DNA of 40,941 bases from an uncultured Faecalibacterium sp. (GCA_900539945.1 UQDV01000023.1:1-40941), one strand, 5' to 3'; positions 33,115 to 40,941 are shown, counted from the stretch's first letter. Made by a program: numbers and translations. The notes: generated by a model from the letters alone, not told the origin.

Positions 33115-33714
33115 TTACAGGCGCAGGCTCCCGTCCGGGGCGTAGAACTGCACATACTTGCGCCACTGGCTCTCGCTGATGGTGCGTTTGTAGCAGCTCA
33201 CCAGGGCGTCCAGCGCGTCCTTGTCGCTCAGCTCCGGCGCACCGGGGCAGGGCAGCACCAGGATGCGGAACCACGCATCAAACAGGTGCTCATAGTAACC
33301 GGTGTCGCGGGCACCGCACCGGGCGTAAAACCCCAGGCGGCGCACGGCCATGGCCTCGTCCTCAGCCTTTTCGGGCATTTCGGCCTCAATGATGATGGCC
33401 TGTGCCCCGGCTTCGTACTCCGGCAGGGCTGCCAGCAGCTTTGCGCCAAGGCCGCCCGCGCGGTAGGCGGGCACCACGGCAAAATAGTCCAGCTGACTGA
33501 TGGCACTGCCATCCGGGCGCACCATGAGCAGGTAGGCGGCCAGCGTCTCCCCGTCAAACACGCCCCAGGTGTGGGCAAGGCCCTCGGCCTCGCTGGTCAG
33601 GATCATACTCAGCGGCTTGAGCTCCCCGGCGGGAAAGTCGCGGCGCATTTCCTGCAGATACACGTCGGTCAGCTCGCCGGGGGTCAGCAGCCGCCAGGTA
33701 AAGGTCTTGTTCAT
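33115..33714 (-). CDS. GNAT family N-acetyltransferase, coupled to nagA
   Basis: A 199-aa acetyltransferase. ISQLDYFAVVPAYRAGGLGAKLL holds the acetyl-CoA-binding loop (RAGGLG), and IIIEAEMPEK and FYARCGARDTGYYEH follow as later GNAT strands. Its start overlaps the nagA stop as ATGA, so the two are translated together. The acceptor is unknown; an amino sugar is suggested only by the neighbour. Confidence 0.88.
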   Translation of the reverse strand: MNKTFTWRLLTPGELTDVYLQEMRRDFPAGELKPLSMILTSEAEGLAHTWGVFDGETLAAYLLMVRPDGSAISQLDYFAVVPAYRAGGLGAKLLAALPEYEAGAQAIIIEAEMPEKAEDEAMAVRRLGFYARCGARDTGYYEHLFDAWFRILVLPCPGAPELSDKDALDALVSCYKRTISESQWRKYVQFYAPDGSLRL

Positions 33715-34838
33715 ACGATGCGGGTCCCTTTCTGGATCACGGCCTTGATGTTCAGTTCCTTGTCGGCCAGGATCACGTTGCCGTAACGGCCGGCGGCCAG
33801 GCTGCCGTAGTCGTTGTCCACGCCGATGCTCCGGGCCGGGTTCTCGCTGGCGGCGCGCACGGCGCTCTCCAGCGGCACGTTCATCTCCAGCACGGCACGC
33901 TTCATGCAGTCGTACAGGCAGGTATTGCTGCCGGCAATGGTACCGGGCTGCTCGGTCAGGGTAGCGCGCGGGCCCTTGACCGTGACAGCCTGTCCGCCCA
34001 GACTGTACTGGCCGTCCGGCAGGCCGCAGGCCATCATGCTGTCGGCGATCAGGCACACATGGTCGGCCCCGAAGGTGTTGAAGGTGAACCGCACCATGGC
34101 CGGGTGGATGTGCACGTTGTCGGTGATGAGCTCCACCTCTGCGCCGTGCTCCAGTGCCGCAATGATGGGGCCGGGGGCACGGTGGGTGATGCCGGGCATG
34201 GCGTTGTACAGGTGGGTCATGTGGGTGGCACCGGCCTCAAAGGCCTGCACGGCAGTGTCGTAGTCGGTGCAGGTGTGGGCAATGGAGATGCGCACCTCAT
34301 TGTGGCATTCCTTGATGAAATCCAGGTTGCCCGGCTCTTCGGGGGCCACGTCCACCAGCTTGATCAGGCCGCCCGCACGCTTCTGCAGGCGGCGGAACAT
34401 CCCCGCGTCAGCACCCTGCACATACTCCGGGTTCTGGGCACCCACCTTCTTGGGGCTGATGAAGGGGCCTTCCATGTTGATGCCCACCAGATCTGCGCCC
34501 TTGCCGTTTTTGTGGGCGGCGGCGGCGTCCATCACATGGTTCAAAAACTCTTCCGGGTAGGTCATGGTGGCAGGGCAGATAGCCAGCACGCCCTTGCTGG
34601 CCTCAAAGTCGGCCAGCGTCTGAATGGCCTCCTCGGTGCCGTCGCAGAAGTCCTTGCCCATGGCCCCGTGGAAGTGGATGTCCACCAGACCCGGCAGGGC
34701 ATACAGGCCCTCGGCGTCGATCACCTCTTCGCCCGCTTCCGGGGCGGCAAAGGGCACGATGCGCCCGTTGCGGATGAACAGCGTACCGCGCTCAAAGGTG
34801 TGGCGCGGCGTATAAACCAGTGCATTCTGAAGGATCAT
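33711..34838 (-). CDS. nagA: N-acetylglucosamine-6-phosphate deacetylase NagA
   Basis: A 375-aa amidohydrolase. VDIHFHGAMGKDF gives the first metal histidines, INMEGPFISP the glutamate ligand, and THLYNAMPG plus DNVHIHP and CLIADSMMA complete the NagA active site. It removes acetate from GlcNAc-6-phosphate. The start at 34838 (MILQNALVYTP) follows GAGGTG. A GNAT gene is coupled downstream; the NagE-like permease lies upstream behind its own terminator. No nagB is in the window. Confidence 0.95.
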   Translation of the reverse strand: MILQNALVYTPRHTFERGTLFIRNGRIVPFAAPEAGEEVIDAEGLYALPGLVDIHFHGAMGKDFCDGTEEAIQTLADFEASKGVLAICPATMTYPEEFLNHVMDAAAAHKNGKGADLVGINMEGPFISPKKVGAQNPEYVQGADAGMFRRLQKRAGGLIKLVDVAPEEPGNLDFIKECHNEVRISIAHTCTDYDTAVQAFEAGATHMTHLYNAMPGITHRAPGPIIAALEHGAEVELITDNVHIHPAMVRFTFNTFGADHVCLIADSMMACGLPDGQYSLGGQAVTVKGPRATLTEQPGTIAGSNTCLYDCMKRAVLEMNVPLESAVRAASENPARSIGVDNDYGSLAAGRYGNVILADKELNIKAVIQKGTRIV

Positions 34839-34944
34839 ACAAAACACCTCGTTCTTCTCAGCGGCCGCCTCCCTGCGGGGAAGCCGCATCTATTTGATCT
34901 GAGTATAGCACGTTCCATTTTGGAAGAAAAGCAGTTTGTGTGAA

Positions 34945-34991
34945 CAAAAAAGCCGCCGGGAACGGGCGCTTTCTGCGCCCGCCCCCGGCGG
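34945..34991 (-). terminator. Terminator of the PTS gene
   Basis: GCCGCCGGG / CCCGGCGG-type stem with inner GGGCGC/GCGCCC pairing and TTTTTTG on the minus strand. It separates nagE from nagA. Confidence 0.88.
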
Positions 34992-35046
34992 TGTCATGCG
35001 GAGGCAACCAGCCCTCCGCGCCTGTTTTGTTTTACCGAAGTGCCAG

Positions 35047-36513
35047 TTACAGCATCTTCTTCAGCTCGTCGTACACGAACTGAACCTTGGTGCCGATGAT
35101 GACCTGGCAAGCGTTCTTGCTGGGACGGATGACACCGGCAGCACCGGCAGCCTTGACAGCCTTCTCGTCAACCTTAGCGTTGTCGAGCACCTCAAAGCGC
35201 AGGCGGGTTGCGCAGTAGCCAACTTCCTTCACGTTCTCCTTGCCGCCGACAGCAGCCAGAACAGCAGAAGCGACTTCGGTGTAGTTGTTGTTGGCCAGAA
35301 CGACCTTCTTCTCAGCCTCTTCGTCGTCATCCTCACGACCGGGAGTCTTCAGGTCGAACTTGGTGATGGCGAAGTAGAACACGAAGTAGAACACCAGGAA
35401 TGCTGCGATGCCCAGAGGAATGATCATCCAAGTCTTAGCAGCTGCGGGCAGGGAAGCGGAGAACACCAGGTCGGTAGCGCCTGCGGAGAAGCAGAAGCCA
35501 GCACGGAAACCGGAGTAGTAGGTGATGATGGTGAAGATGCCGTACAGGGCAGAGTACACAATGTACAGGGGGAAGCACAGGAACATGAAGCCGAACTCAA
35601 ACGGCTCGGTAACGCCGCAGACGAAGGCGCAGATGGCAGCGGACAGAACCAGACCGATAGCAGCCTTCTTGTTCTTGGCGGTCTTGACCATTGCCAGAGC
35701 AGCACCGGCAATACCGAACATCATGCAGGGGAAGAAACCGGACATGTACATGCCCAGGCTCCAGCCCACATCTGCGCTGGTCTCGCCTGCCCAGAAGTGG
35801 GACAGGTCGCCCAGGCCGATGGTGTCGAACCAGAACACGTTGTTCAGAGCGTGGTGCAGACCGGTGGGGATCAGCAGACGGTTCAGGAAGGCGTAGATGC
35901 CAGCGCCGATGCCGTCCATGCCAGCGATGCCGTTGCCGACGGCGACCAGAGCACCGAAGATGACGGGCCAGACGAACAGCAGAACGACGGACACCAGAAT
36001 GGAGATCACGCCGGTAGCAATGGCAACGAAGCGCTTGCCGGAGAAGAATGCCAGCCAGTCAGGCAGCTGGGTGTTCTTGAACTTGTTGTAGCAGGCAGCA
36101 CCCACAACAGCGGCCAGGATGCCGATGAAGGAGTTGCCGGCCACCTTCTGGAAGGCGATGTAGGTAGCGGTGCCCTCTTCCAGGGTACGCACCATGCCCA
36201 CCACGCCGGGGCTCAGCAGCTGCTGCATCATCAGGTAGCTGACCAGACCGGCCAGACCTGCGGTACCGTCGTTGTCGGCCAGGCCCACAGCGGCACCAAT
36301 GGCGAACAGCCATGCCATGTTATCGATCAGAGCGCCGCCTGCCTTGACCAGCAGGAAGCCAACGGTGTATGCTGCACCGGAAGTTGCTGCACCGGGAACG
36401 CCCATAACGCCCGGAGCGAGGGCATAGCCAAGACCCATCAGGATGCCGCAGATCGGCAGCACAGCGACGGGAAGCATCAGTGCTTTGCCCAGTTTCTGGA
36501 GATACTTCATCAT
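35047..36513 (-). CDS. nagE: PTS N-acetylglucosamine-type transporter, EIICB
   Basis: A 488-aa membrane protein joining EIIC and EIIB. The EIIC part (residues 1 to about 365) starts LQKLGKALMLPVAVLP and has the conserved PTGLHHALNNVFW and VTEPFEFGFMF motifs of the glucose/GlcNAc family. The EIIB domain near the C-terminus carries the phosphocysteine in GYCATRLRF. There is no EIIA domain, so phosphate comes from an EIIA elsewhere. GlcNAc specificity is supported by the nagA neighbour. The start at 36513 is favoured by AAGGAGG 10 nt upstream. Confidence 0.92.
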   Translation of the reverse strand: MMKYLQKLGKALMLPVAVLPICGILMGLGYALAPGVMGVPGAATSGAAYTVGFLLVKAGGALIDNMAWLFAIGAAVGLADNDGTAGLAGLVSYLMMQQLLSPGVVGMVRTLEEGTATYIAFQKVAGNSFIGILAAVVGAACYNKFKNTQLPDWLAFFSGKRFVAIATGVISILVSVVLLFVWPVIFGALVAVGNGIAGMDGIGAGIYAFLNRLLIPTGLHHALNNVFWFDTIGLGDLSHFWAGETSADVGWSLGMYMSGFFPCMMFGIAGAALAMVKTAKNKKAAIGLVLSAAICAFVCGVTEPFEFGFMFLCFPLYIVYSALYGIFTIITYYSGFRAGFCFSAGATDLVFSASLPAAAKTWMIIPLGIAAFLVFYFVFYFAITKFDLKTPGREDDDEEAEKKVVLANNNYTEVASAVLAAVGGKENVKEVGYCATRLRFEVLDNAKVDEKAVKAAGAAGVIRPSKNACQVIIGTKVQFVYDELKKML

Positions 36514-36833
36514 AAAGCACATTCCTCCTTAAGAAATGTTTGTGTTTACAGACAGTCTCTGGTTGCAGACCGTCCATAATTCCGTAATAGAATATTAACA
36601 TACTTTTGCAAAAAAGGAAAGTCCTTTCCGCGATAAATCTATCAAATTGCGTCAAAAGTCCTTATTTGCGTATTTTTGCGTGAACATTTTTTGGTTTTCG
36701 TGCACAACCCTCGGCTTTATGTTGAAAAATCTTTTCTTTTCTCCGGCATTTTGCCCAAAGGCTTGCATCCCAGACGGGAATCGGGTACTATACTAGTATA
36801 AGGAAACACAGCATTTTGAAGGAGGTTTTCCCC
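36514..36833. other. Divergent intergenic region, nagE and prmA
   Basis: About 320 nt. It holds the palindrome GGAAAGTCCTTTCC (36616-36629), a likely operator in the nagE upstream region, and the prmA promoter at 36763-36791. No gene is seen. Confidence 0.55.
36763..36791 (+). promoter_or_regulatory. Promoter of prmA
   Basis: TTGCAT (36763-36768) and TACTAT (36786-36791) with a 17-nt spacer. A 12-bp palindrome TATACTAGTATA (36789-36800) overlaps its -10. Confidence 0.7.
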
Positions 36834-37748
36834 ATGGAATGGACCGACATCCGCCTGACCGTGGCCAAGTCCGACGCCGACAACGCCGAAGCCGTTGCCA
36901 CCATGATCGCCGAGGGCGGCATCTATATCGAAGATTACAGCGACATCGAGCAGCAGGTGGCCGAGATCGCCCATGTGGACCTGATCGAGCAGGAGCTGCT
37001 GGACAAGCCCCGCGACCGGGTCATCATCCACATGTATCTGGAGCCGGGCGCTTCCCCCGTGGAGACCCTGGCCCTGATCTCTGCCCGCATGGAAGCTGCC
37101 GGCATCGCCTACACCGTGGAGACCGAGGGTGTGGAGCAGGAGGACTGGCAGAACGGCTGGCGCAAGTATTACCACCCGTTGGAGATCGGCAAGCGGCTGG
37201 CCGTGGTGCCCTCCTGGCAGGAGTATGACACCGACCGCGTCAAGCTGGTGCTGGACCCCGGCCTTGCCTTCGGCACCGGCGGCCACGAGACCACCAGCCT
37301 GTGCATGGAAGCGCTGGACGAGCGGGTCCAGGGCGGTGAACGGGTGCTGGACATCGGCACCGGCAGCGGCATCCTGGCCATTGCAGCCCTGAAGCTGGGT
37401 GCCGCCGTGGCCGAGGGCGTGGACATCGACCCCGTAGCCGTGCGCACCGCCGGGGAGAACGCTGCCCTGAACGGCGTGCAGGATCAGCTGACCGTGCTGG
37501 TGGGCGACCTGTCCGACCAGGCCAGCGGCCAATACAACATCATCACGGCCAACATCGTGGCCAACGCCATCCTCAGCCTGGCCCCCGCCGTGCCCGGCCT
37601 GATGGCCGACGGTGCCACCTTTATTGCCAGCGGCATCATTGACAGCCGCAAGGACGAGGTGATCGCCGGGCTGGAAAAGGCCGGCCTTGCCGTTGTGGAA
37701 GTGAAGGAGAAGCGCGGCTGGGAGTGCATCGTCTGCAAGAAGGCGTGA
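36834..37748 (+). CDS. prmA: Ribosomal protein L11 methyltransferase PrmA
   Basis: A 304-aa SAM-dependent methyltransferase. The C-terminal domain has AFGTGGHETTSLCMEALD, the SAM motif VLDIGTGSGILAIAALKLGA and the catalytic-loop stretch ITANIVANAILSLAP. The start at 36834 (MEWTDIRLTV) follows AAGGAGG; an upstream in-frame TTG overlaps that site. It methylates ribosomal protein L11. Its usual neighbour rsmE follows, separated by a palindromic repeat. Confidence 0.95.
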   Translation: MEWTDIRLTVAKSDADNAEAVATMIAEGGIYIEDYSDIEQQVAEIAHVDLIEQELLDKPRDRVIIHMYLEPGASPVETLALISARMEAAGIAYTVETEGVEQEDWQNGWRKYYHPLEIGKRLAVVPSWQEYDTDRVKLVLDPGLAFGTGGHETTSLCMEALDERVQGGERVLDIGTGSGILAIAALKLGAAVAEGVDIDPVAVRTAGENAALNGVQDQLTVLVGDLSDQASGQYNIITANIVANAILSLAPAVPGLMADGATFIASGIIDSRKDEVIAGLEKAGLAVVEVKEKRGWECIVCKKA

Positions 37749-37766
37749 AATTATAGAGCAGGCTTA

Positions 37767-37889
37767 CCCTCTCCGTCACCTTCGGTGCCACCTCCCCCAA
37801 AGGGGGAGGCCTTGGCAAAGAGATGAAGTTTGCGTGGACTGCCAAGGGCTCTCCCCTTGGGAGAGCGGACGCGTTAGCGACTGAGAGGG
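37767..37889. repeat. Interspersed palindromic repeat between prmA and rsmE
   Basis: A 123-nt element bounded by imperfect inverted ends (CCCTCTCCGTC and GACTGAGAGGG) with two internal palindromes, CCTCCCCCAAAGGGGGAGG and CTCTCCCCTTGGGAGAG. Sequences of this pattern are widespread in gut Clostridia (from memory), but no search was made. It lies in the middle of a likely prmA-rsmE operon. Confidence 0.7.
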
Positions 37890-37911
37890 CGAGGACGTTT
37901 CAGGAGGAACT

Positions 37912-38655
37912 ATGCCGCACCGTTATTTTACCACTGAGATCGCCGACGGCACGGCTGTGCTGCGCGGCACCGATGCCCATCATCTGGCCCGCGTGATGCG
38001 TGCCCGCATGGGCGATACTGTCATTCTATGCGACGGCAGCGCCGTGGAATACACCGCCACCATCACCGGCTTCGGGGATGACTGCGTGGAATTCTCGGTA
38101 GAGCCGGGCTACCCCAGCGCCGCCGAGCCCAGCGTGGAGGTCACCCTGCTGGCCGGTTACCCCAAACAGGACAAGCTGGAGCAGATCATCCAGCACGGCG
38201 TGGAACTGGGGGCCGCCCATGTGGTGCCCTTCTTCAGCCGGTATTGCGTGGCCGCCCCCAAAAAAGAGGAGCAGAAGAATGAGCGCTACAACCGCATCGC
38301 GCTGGAAGCCGCCAAGCAGTGCGGCCGGGGCGTGCTGCCGGACGTGGCCCTGCCGCTGCCCAACTTCGGGGCCGTGTGCCGCACCTTTGACCAGTACGAC
38401 CTGGTGCTGTTCTGCTACGAGTGCGGCGGTGCGCCGGTGCGCCAGCTGCTGGCCGAGGCAGCACCCGCCGACGGCAAAAAGCGGAAGATCGCCATCGTGA
38501 CCGGTGCAGAGGGCGGCTTTGCCGCCGAGGAGGCCGAAATGGCCGCCAAAGCCGGAGCCAAAACGGTTGGCCTTGGCCCCCGCATCCTGCGGTGCGAGAC
38601 AGCCCCGCTGGCCGTGCTTGCCGCCGTGATGACCCTGACCGGCAATCTGGAATAA
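37912..38655 (+). CDS. rsmE: 16S rRNA m3U1498 methyltransferase RsmE
   Basis: A 247-aa SPOUT methyltransferase. The N-terminal PUA-like domain (HHLARVMRARMGD) precedes EQIIQHGVELGAAHVVPFF. The SAM knot motifs TGAEGGFAAEEAE and LGPRILRCETAPLAVL are complete. It methylates U1498 in helix 44. The start at 37912 follows AGGAGGA. Follows prmA as in many Firmicutes. Confidence 0.95.
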   Translation: MPHRYFTTEIADGTAVLRGTDAHHLARVMRARMGDTVILCDGSAVEYTATITGFGDDCVEFSVEPGYPSAAEPSVEVTLLAGYPKQDKLEQIIQHGVELGAAHVVPFFSRYCVAAPKKEEQKNERYNRIALEAAKQCGRGVLPDVALPLPNFGAVCRTFDQYDLVLFCYECGGAPVRQLLAEAAPADGKKRKIAIVTGAEGGFAAEEAEMAAKAGAKTVGLGPRILRCETAPLAVLAAVMTLTGNLE

Positions 38656-38703
38656 CCGGGGCTCCGGGCGGCGCACCTTCCATAAAAGAAAAATTCCGAC
38701 CCA

Positions 38704-38745
38704 CGGGTTCGGGAAAGTCTGCGGGCTTTCCCGGGCCCGTTTTTT
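38704..38745 (+). terminator. Terminator of the prmA-rsmE unit
   Basis: CGGG-TT-CGGGAAAG pairs with CTTTCCCG-GG-CCCG around an 8-nt loop, followed by six T residues. Confidence 0.9.
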
Positions 38746-38850
38746 ATTTTTTGCCCCGTATAAAGATCTCCCGGATTTTTGTGCAGCATTACCCTGTCAT
38801 TCTGTCGCAAATTCTCAGTTGTTTTTGTGCTCGTTCCACAAAATTACCTA

Positions 38851-38860
38851 CCCCCCCCCC
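38851..38860 (+). promoter_or_regulatory. C10 homopolymer upstream of the surface-protein promoter
   Basis: Ten consecutive C residues end 19 nt before the -35 box at 38880. Runs of this length are prone to slippage, so the tract is a candidate phase-variation site that would shift upstream promoter contacts. Confidence 0.45.
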
Positions 38861-38879
38861 GAAAATTCAGCATTTTGTC

Positions 38880-38909
38880 TTGACATTCTCCACGGCACAG
38901 TACTATACT
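38880..38909 (+). promoter_or_regulatory. Promoter of the large secreted protein
   Basis: Consensus TTGACA (38880-38885), 18 nt, TATACT (38904-38909). The start site would be near 38916, just before the leader fold. Confidence 0.75.
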
Positions 38910-38919
38910 TGCGCCACAA

Positions 38920-39020
38920 AGAGACGCCGGGCATGAAAATGCACAGCTATGTGATTTTCTGCCCTGAAGTTCCGGGTTTTGCCGGTTTTCGGCATCGTTC
39001 CCGGTAACGTTCACGTCTCT
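38920..39020 (+). ncRNA. Three-way-junction leader RNA of the secreted-protein gene
   Basis: Three helices enclose a junction. P1 pairs AGAGACG (38920-38926) with CGTCTCT (39014-39020). P2 (38929-38964) pairs GGGCA and GAAAAT with ATTTTC and TGCCC, one bulged T, capped by CACA/TGTG. P3 (38972-39004) pairs CCGGG with CCCGG and holds an inner GCCG/CGGC. P1 begins at the expected transcript 5' end and is followed by a T7 tract and the ribosome site. Not a class I recognise. Confidence 0.55.
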
Positions 39021-39049
39021 GCAACTTTTTTTGTTTGGAGGGTTTTGCA

Positions 39050-40941
39050 ATGCGGAAAAATGTGAAACAACAGCTTGCCTTGCGGGTGCTGTCCACAGCG
39101 GCTCTGGTGGCCATGGTCTCGTCCATCGCCACGGCAGCCTTTGCGGCAGAATACAATGTAAAAGACGGCAGTGTGGAGATCGTGGCTAAAGATGGTATCC
39201 AGTCCATCACCCAGCGGGATGATACGGGTGCCTTTGTGAAGGATGAGAAGGGCGACATCGACCATCGTCAGGATGATGACATCATCCTGACCACCAAAAA
39301 CAAAGACACCGGCGAGACCGAGACCACTTCCAACACCGTCACCATTACCGCCGAAGATGGCAACACCGCCAATGTGACCCTGAAGAATGTGGACATTGAG
39401 CAGCCAGACTCCAATTGGGGTTCTGTCCCCGCACCCATCGAGATCAAGGGCAACGGCAACACCAACCTTGAGCTGGACGGCAATAATACCGTTCTCAGCG
39501 GCAATGGAAAACACGCCGGTATTGAAAAAGCAGACGTAAACGGCACCGGCACCCTGACCATCAAGGACGATAAGAATGATGATGGTACTCCCAAAGACAA
39601 GGACGAAAACGGAAATGCCGTTGGCGGGGATACCGGCAAGCTGCTGGCAGGCGGCTACAATAGTGGTGCCGGTATCGGCGGCGGCTCATATCACGATGGA
39701 AAGAATTATGCCAATACTTCCAACATTACCATCACCGGCGGTAAGATCACTGCCTGCGGCGGTTATTACGGCGCAGGTATTGGCGGTGGTGAGGATGGAG
39801 ATGCATCGAATATCCGCATTGAGGGCAATGCAGATGTTGCCGCCTCTGGAGAAAATAGTGCTGGCATTGGATCCGGTTATCAATCGTCAGGCAACAGTGA
39901 TATTACCATCACCGGTAATGCCACTGTGGATGCTGCTAGCGCAGTTGGCTGTGGCATCGGTGACGGTCATCTTGCTTCTGGTAAAGTCACTGTCACAATT
40001 TCTGGTCATGCATCGGTAAACGCCGAAGCCTTCAACTCTTCAGCAGCCATTGGCAGTGACAAGTCTTCTGCTACGGTTAACATCGAAGATCATGCTGACG
40101 TTACTGCCGTTGGTTATGGTGTTGCCATCGGCACCGGTTATGGCCATGAGTATAATGGAGGCACCTCCACTGTGATCAATATTACCGGTGGAACAGTAAA
40201 TGCCGTCACCCGTGACGACTCCGGACCCGCTATTGGCACAGTTAATGGCAATTTGGACCTTACGATCGACAGCTCTACCGGAAAAACGACCGTAAATACC
40301 TACACGACCGGCAGTGACCCCCTATTAAATATCGGCACCCGTCATTACGACGATTCTGCAAACAAATATAGAACCAGCCCATCTGAGGGCGCAGAATACA
40401 ACGAGGATGGCTCTTCCAATCTGGGCGAAGACAATGCTGCCATCATCAATTCCTACCGCAACACTCCTTTGGGCACTGCCACTTTTAATGCGCCCAAAAC
40501 ACTTGATATATTTGCATTTCATGGCGCTCAGAAGCACACCCTCTCTGACAAAGACAAAGGTGACCTCTACAAGGTCGTCCACAACCGCAAGTACATGGAC
40601 GAGACCATCGACACCAGCGACCTGAAGGACGAGGACCTGCACGACTGGAAGCTGGTGGGCGAAGTCGTAAAGCCTACTACCGAAAAGGACGGCTATGCTG
40701 ACTACATCTGCTCCATCGACAAGTGCGGGCAGACCAAGCATGTGGTGCTGCCCAAAATCGTGCCGGACACGCCCAGCACCCCGGAAACTCCGGAAACTCC
40801 GGAAACTCCGGACACGCCCGACAAGCCCAGCACGCCCGACAAGCCCAGCACGCCCGACAAGCCCAGCACGCCGGACGTCCCGTCCACCCCGGAGGTGACC
40901 CCGGATGCCCCTGCACAGGACGGCACTGTACCGGCTGACAC
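39050..40941 (+). CDS. Large secreted repeat protein, cut at the window end
   Basis: At least 630 aa; the frame stays open to the last base. A Sec signal peptide ends near ATAAFAAE (about residue 33). Residues 35-170 are beta-rich. From about 175 the chain repeats a motif like ITITGGKITACGGYYGAGIGGG with recurring GAGIGGG or AIGTGYG turns, consistent with a beta-helix or carbohydrate-binding surface repeat. A region near residues 500-560 (DLYKVVHNRKYMDE, CSIDKCGQTKHVV) precedes a Pro/Thr stalk of PET and DKPSTP repeats. A cell-wall or membrane anchor is expected beyond the window. Ribosome site GGAGGG. Likely an adhesin. Confidence 0.8.
   Translation, partial: MRKNVKQQLALRVLSTAALVAMVSSIATAAFAAEYNVKDGSVEIVAKDGIQSITQRDDTGAFVKDEKGDIDHRQDDDIILTTKNKDTGETETTSNTVTITAEDGNTANVTLKNVDIEQPDSNWGSVPAPIEIKGNGNTNLELDGNNTVLSGNGKHAGIEKADVNGTGTLTIKDDKNDDGTPKDKDENGNAVGGDTGKLLAGGYNSGAGIGGGSYHDGKNYANTSNITITGGKITACGGYYGAGIGGGEDGDASNIRIEGNADVAASGENSAGIGSGYQSSGNSDITITGNATVDAASAVGCGIGDGHLASGKVTVTISGHASVNAEAFNSSAAIGSDKSSATVNIEDHADVTAVGYGVAIGTGYGHEYNGGTSTVINITGGTVNAVTRDDSGPAIGTVNGNLDLTIDSSTGKTTVNTYTTGSDPLLNIGTRHYDDSANKYRTSPSEGAEYNEDGSSNLGEDNAAIINSYRNTPLGTATFNAPKTLDIFAFHGAQKHTLSDKDKGDLYKVVHNRKYMDETIDTSDLKDEDLHDWKLVGEVVKPTTEKDGYADYICSIDKCGQTKHVVLPKIVPDTPSTPETPETPETPDTPDKPSTPDKPSTPDKPSTPDVPSTPEVTPDAPAQDGTVPAD
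40781..40873 (+). repeat. Tandem repeats encoding a Pro/Thr stalk
   Basis: Three 9-bp copies of CCGGAAACT (40781-40807) are followed by three 18-bp copies of GACAAGCCCAGCACGCCC (40820-40873, last copy with one change). They encode PET and DKPSTP units of a stalk. Tandem copies can vary in number between strains. Confidence 0.9.

Noticed and set aside
38916..39049. Cyclic di-GMP riboswitch in the surface-protein leader
   Set aside because: Considered because such riboswitches often precede adhesins, but the conserved GGGCAAACC- and GACGCAAAGCC-type segments are not present.
40820..40873. Possible CRISPR repeats from 18-bp direct copies
   Set aside because: The copies are in frame, contiguous without spacers and encode a Pro/Thr stalk.

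Overview
The window looks like chromosomal DNA of a GC-rich, gut-type anaerobic Firmicute of the Oscillospiraceae/Ruminococcaceae (Faecalibacterium-like). This is inferred from GC-rich codon use, strong AGGAGG ribosome binding sites, TTGACA/TATAAT promoters, split transketolase genes, an ECF S component, the His operon layout and many Ala/Ser-linked lipoproteins. It is not proven by a marker gene. There is no rRNA, no CRISPR array, no prophage and no transposase.

Layout. 1-5 kb: tRNA-Lys(UUU), two tandem DUF3048 lipoproteins, a Tat-exported protein, a histidine phosphatase and a small leucine-rich-repeat lipoprotein. 5.3-9 kb: an XRE regulator, three tandem Tat lipoproteins of one paralogous family, and an unusual phosphoribosyltransferase. 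9-10.4 kb: a MATE exporter. 10.7-18.9 kb: a complete histidine operon on the minus strand, read as hisZG (fused), hisD, hisC, hisB, hisH, hisA, hisF, hisIE and a PHP-type histidinol phosphatase, behind a clear promoter with a perfect palindrome at its start site. 19.2-21.4 kb: thioredoxin and split transketolase. 21.7-22.4 kb: an ECF transporter S component behind a leader that ends in an intrinsic terminator, so it is probably attenuated. 22.4-24.9 kb: a more AT-rich islet with a divergent XRE regulator and a JAMM/JAB metallopeptidase gene whose shared promoter carries a palindromic operator, plus a Cys-rich protein and three membrane proteins. 25-27.6 kb: an SstT-like transporter, a GNAT acetyltransferase and a short AraC-type regulator. 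27.9-32.2 kb: pstSCAB-phoU. 32.5-36.5 kb: another Tat lipoprotein, a GNAT enzyme, nagA and a GlcNAc-type PTS EIICB. 36.8-38.7 kb: prmA and rsmE with an interspersed palindromic repeat between them. 38.8 kb to the end: the start of a large secreted repeat protein, cut by the window edge, with a C10 tract before its promoter and a leader that folds as a three-way junction.

How the genes work together. The histidine operon encodes every step from PRPP and ATP to histidine. pstSCAB-phoU is the high-affinity phosphate system. NagE and NagA import GlcNAc as its phosphate and deacetylate it. PrmA and RsmE modify the ribosome. Much of the rest is cell-surface: seven predicted Tat-type precursors (six with a lipobox), two other lipoproteins and a large Sec-secreted protein.

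The best candidates for undescribed biology are the XRE/JAMM islet, the three-way-junction leader, the attenuated ECF leader, the Tat lipoprotein family and the small inverted-repeat element between pstS and pstC. Everything is read by eye from sequence; no database search was run.
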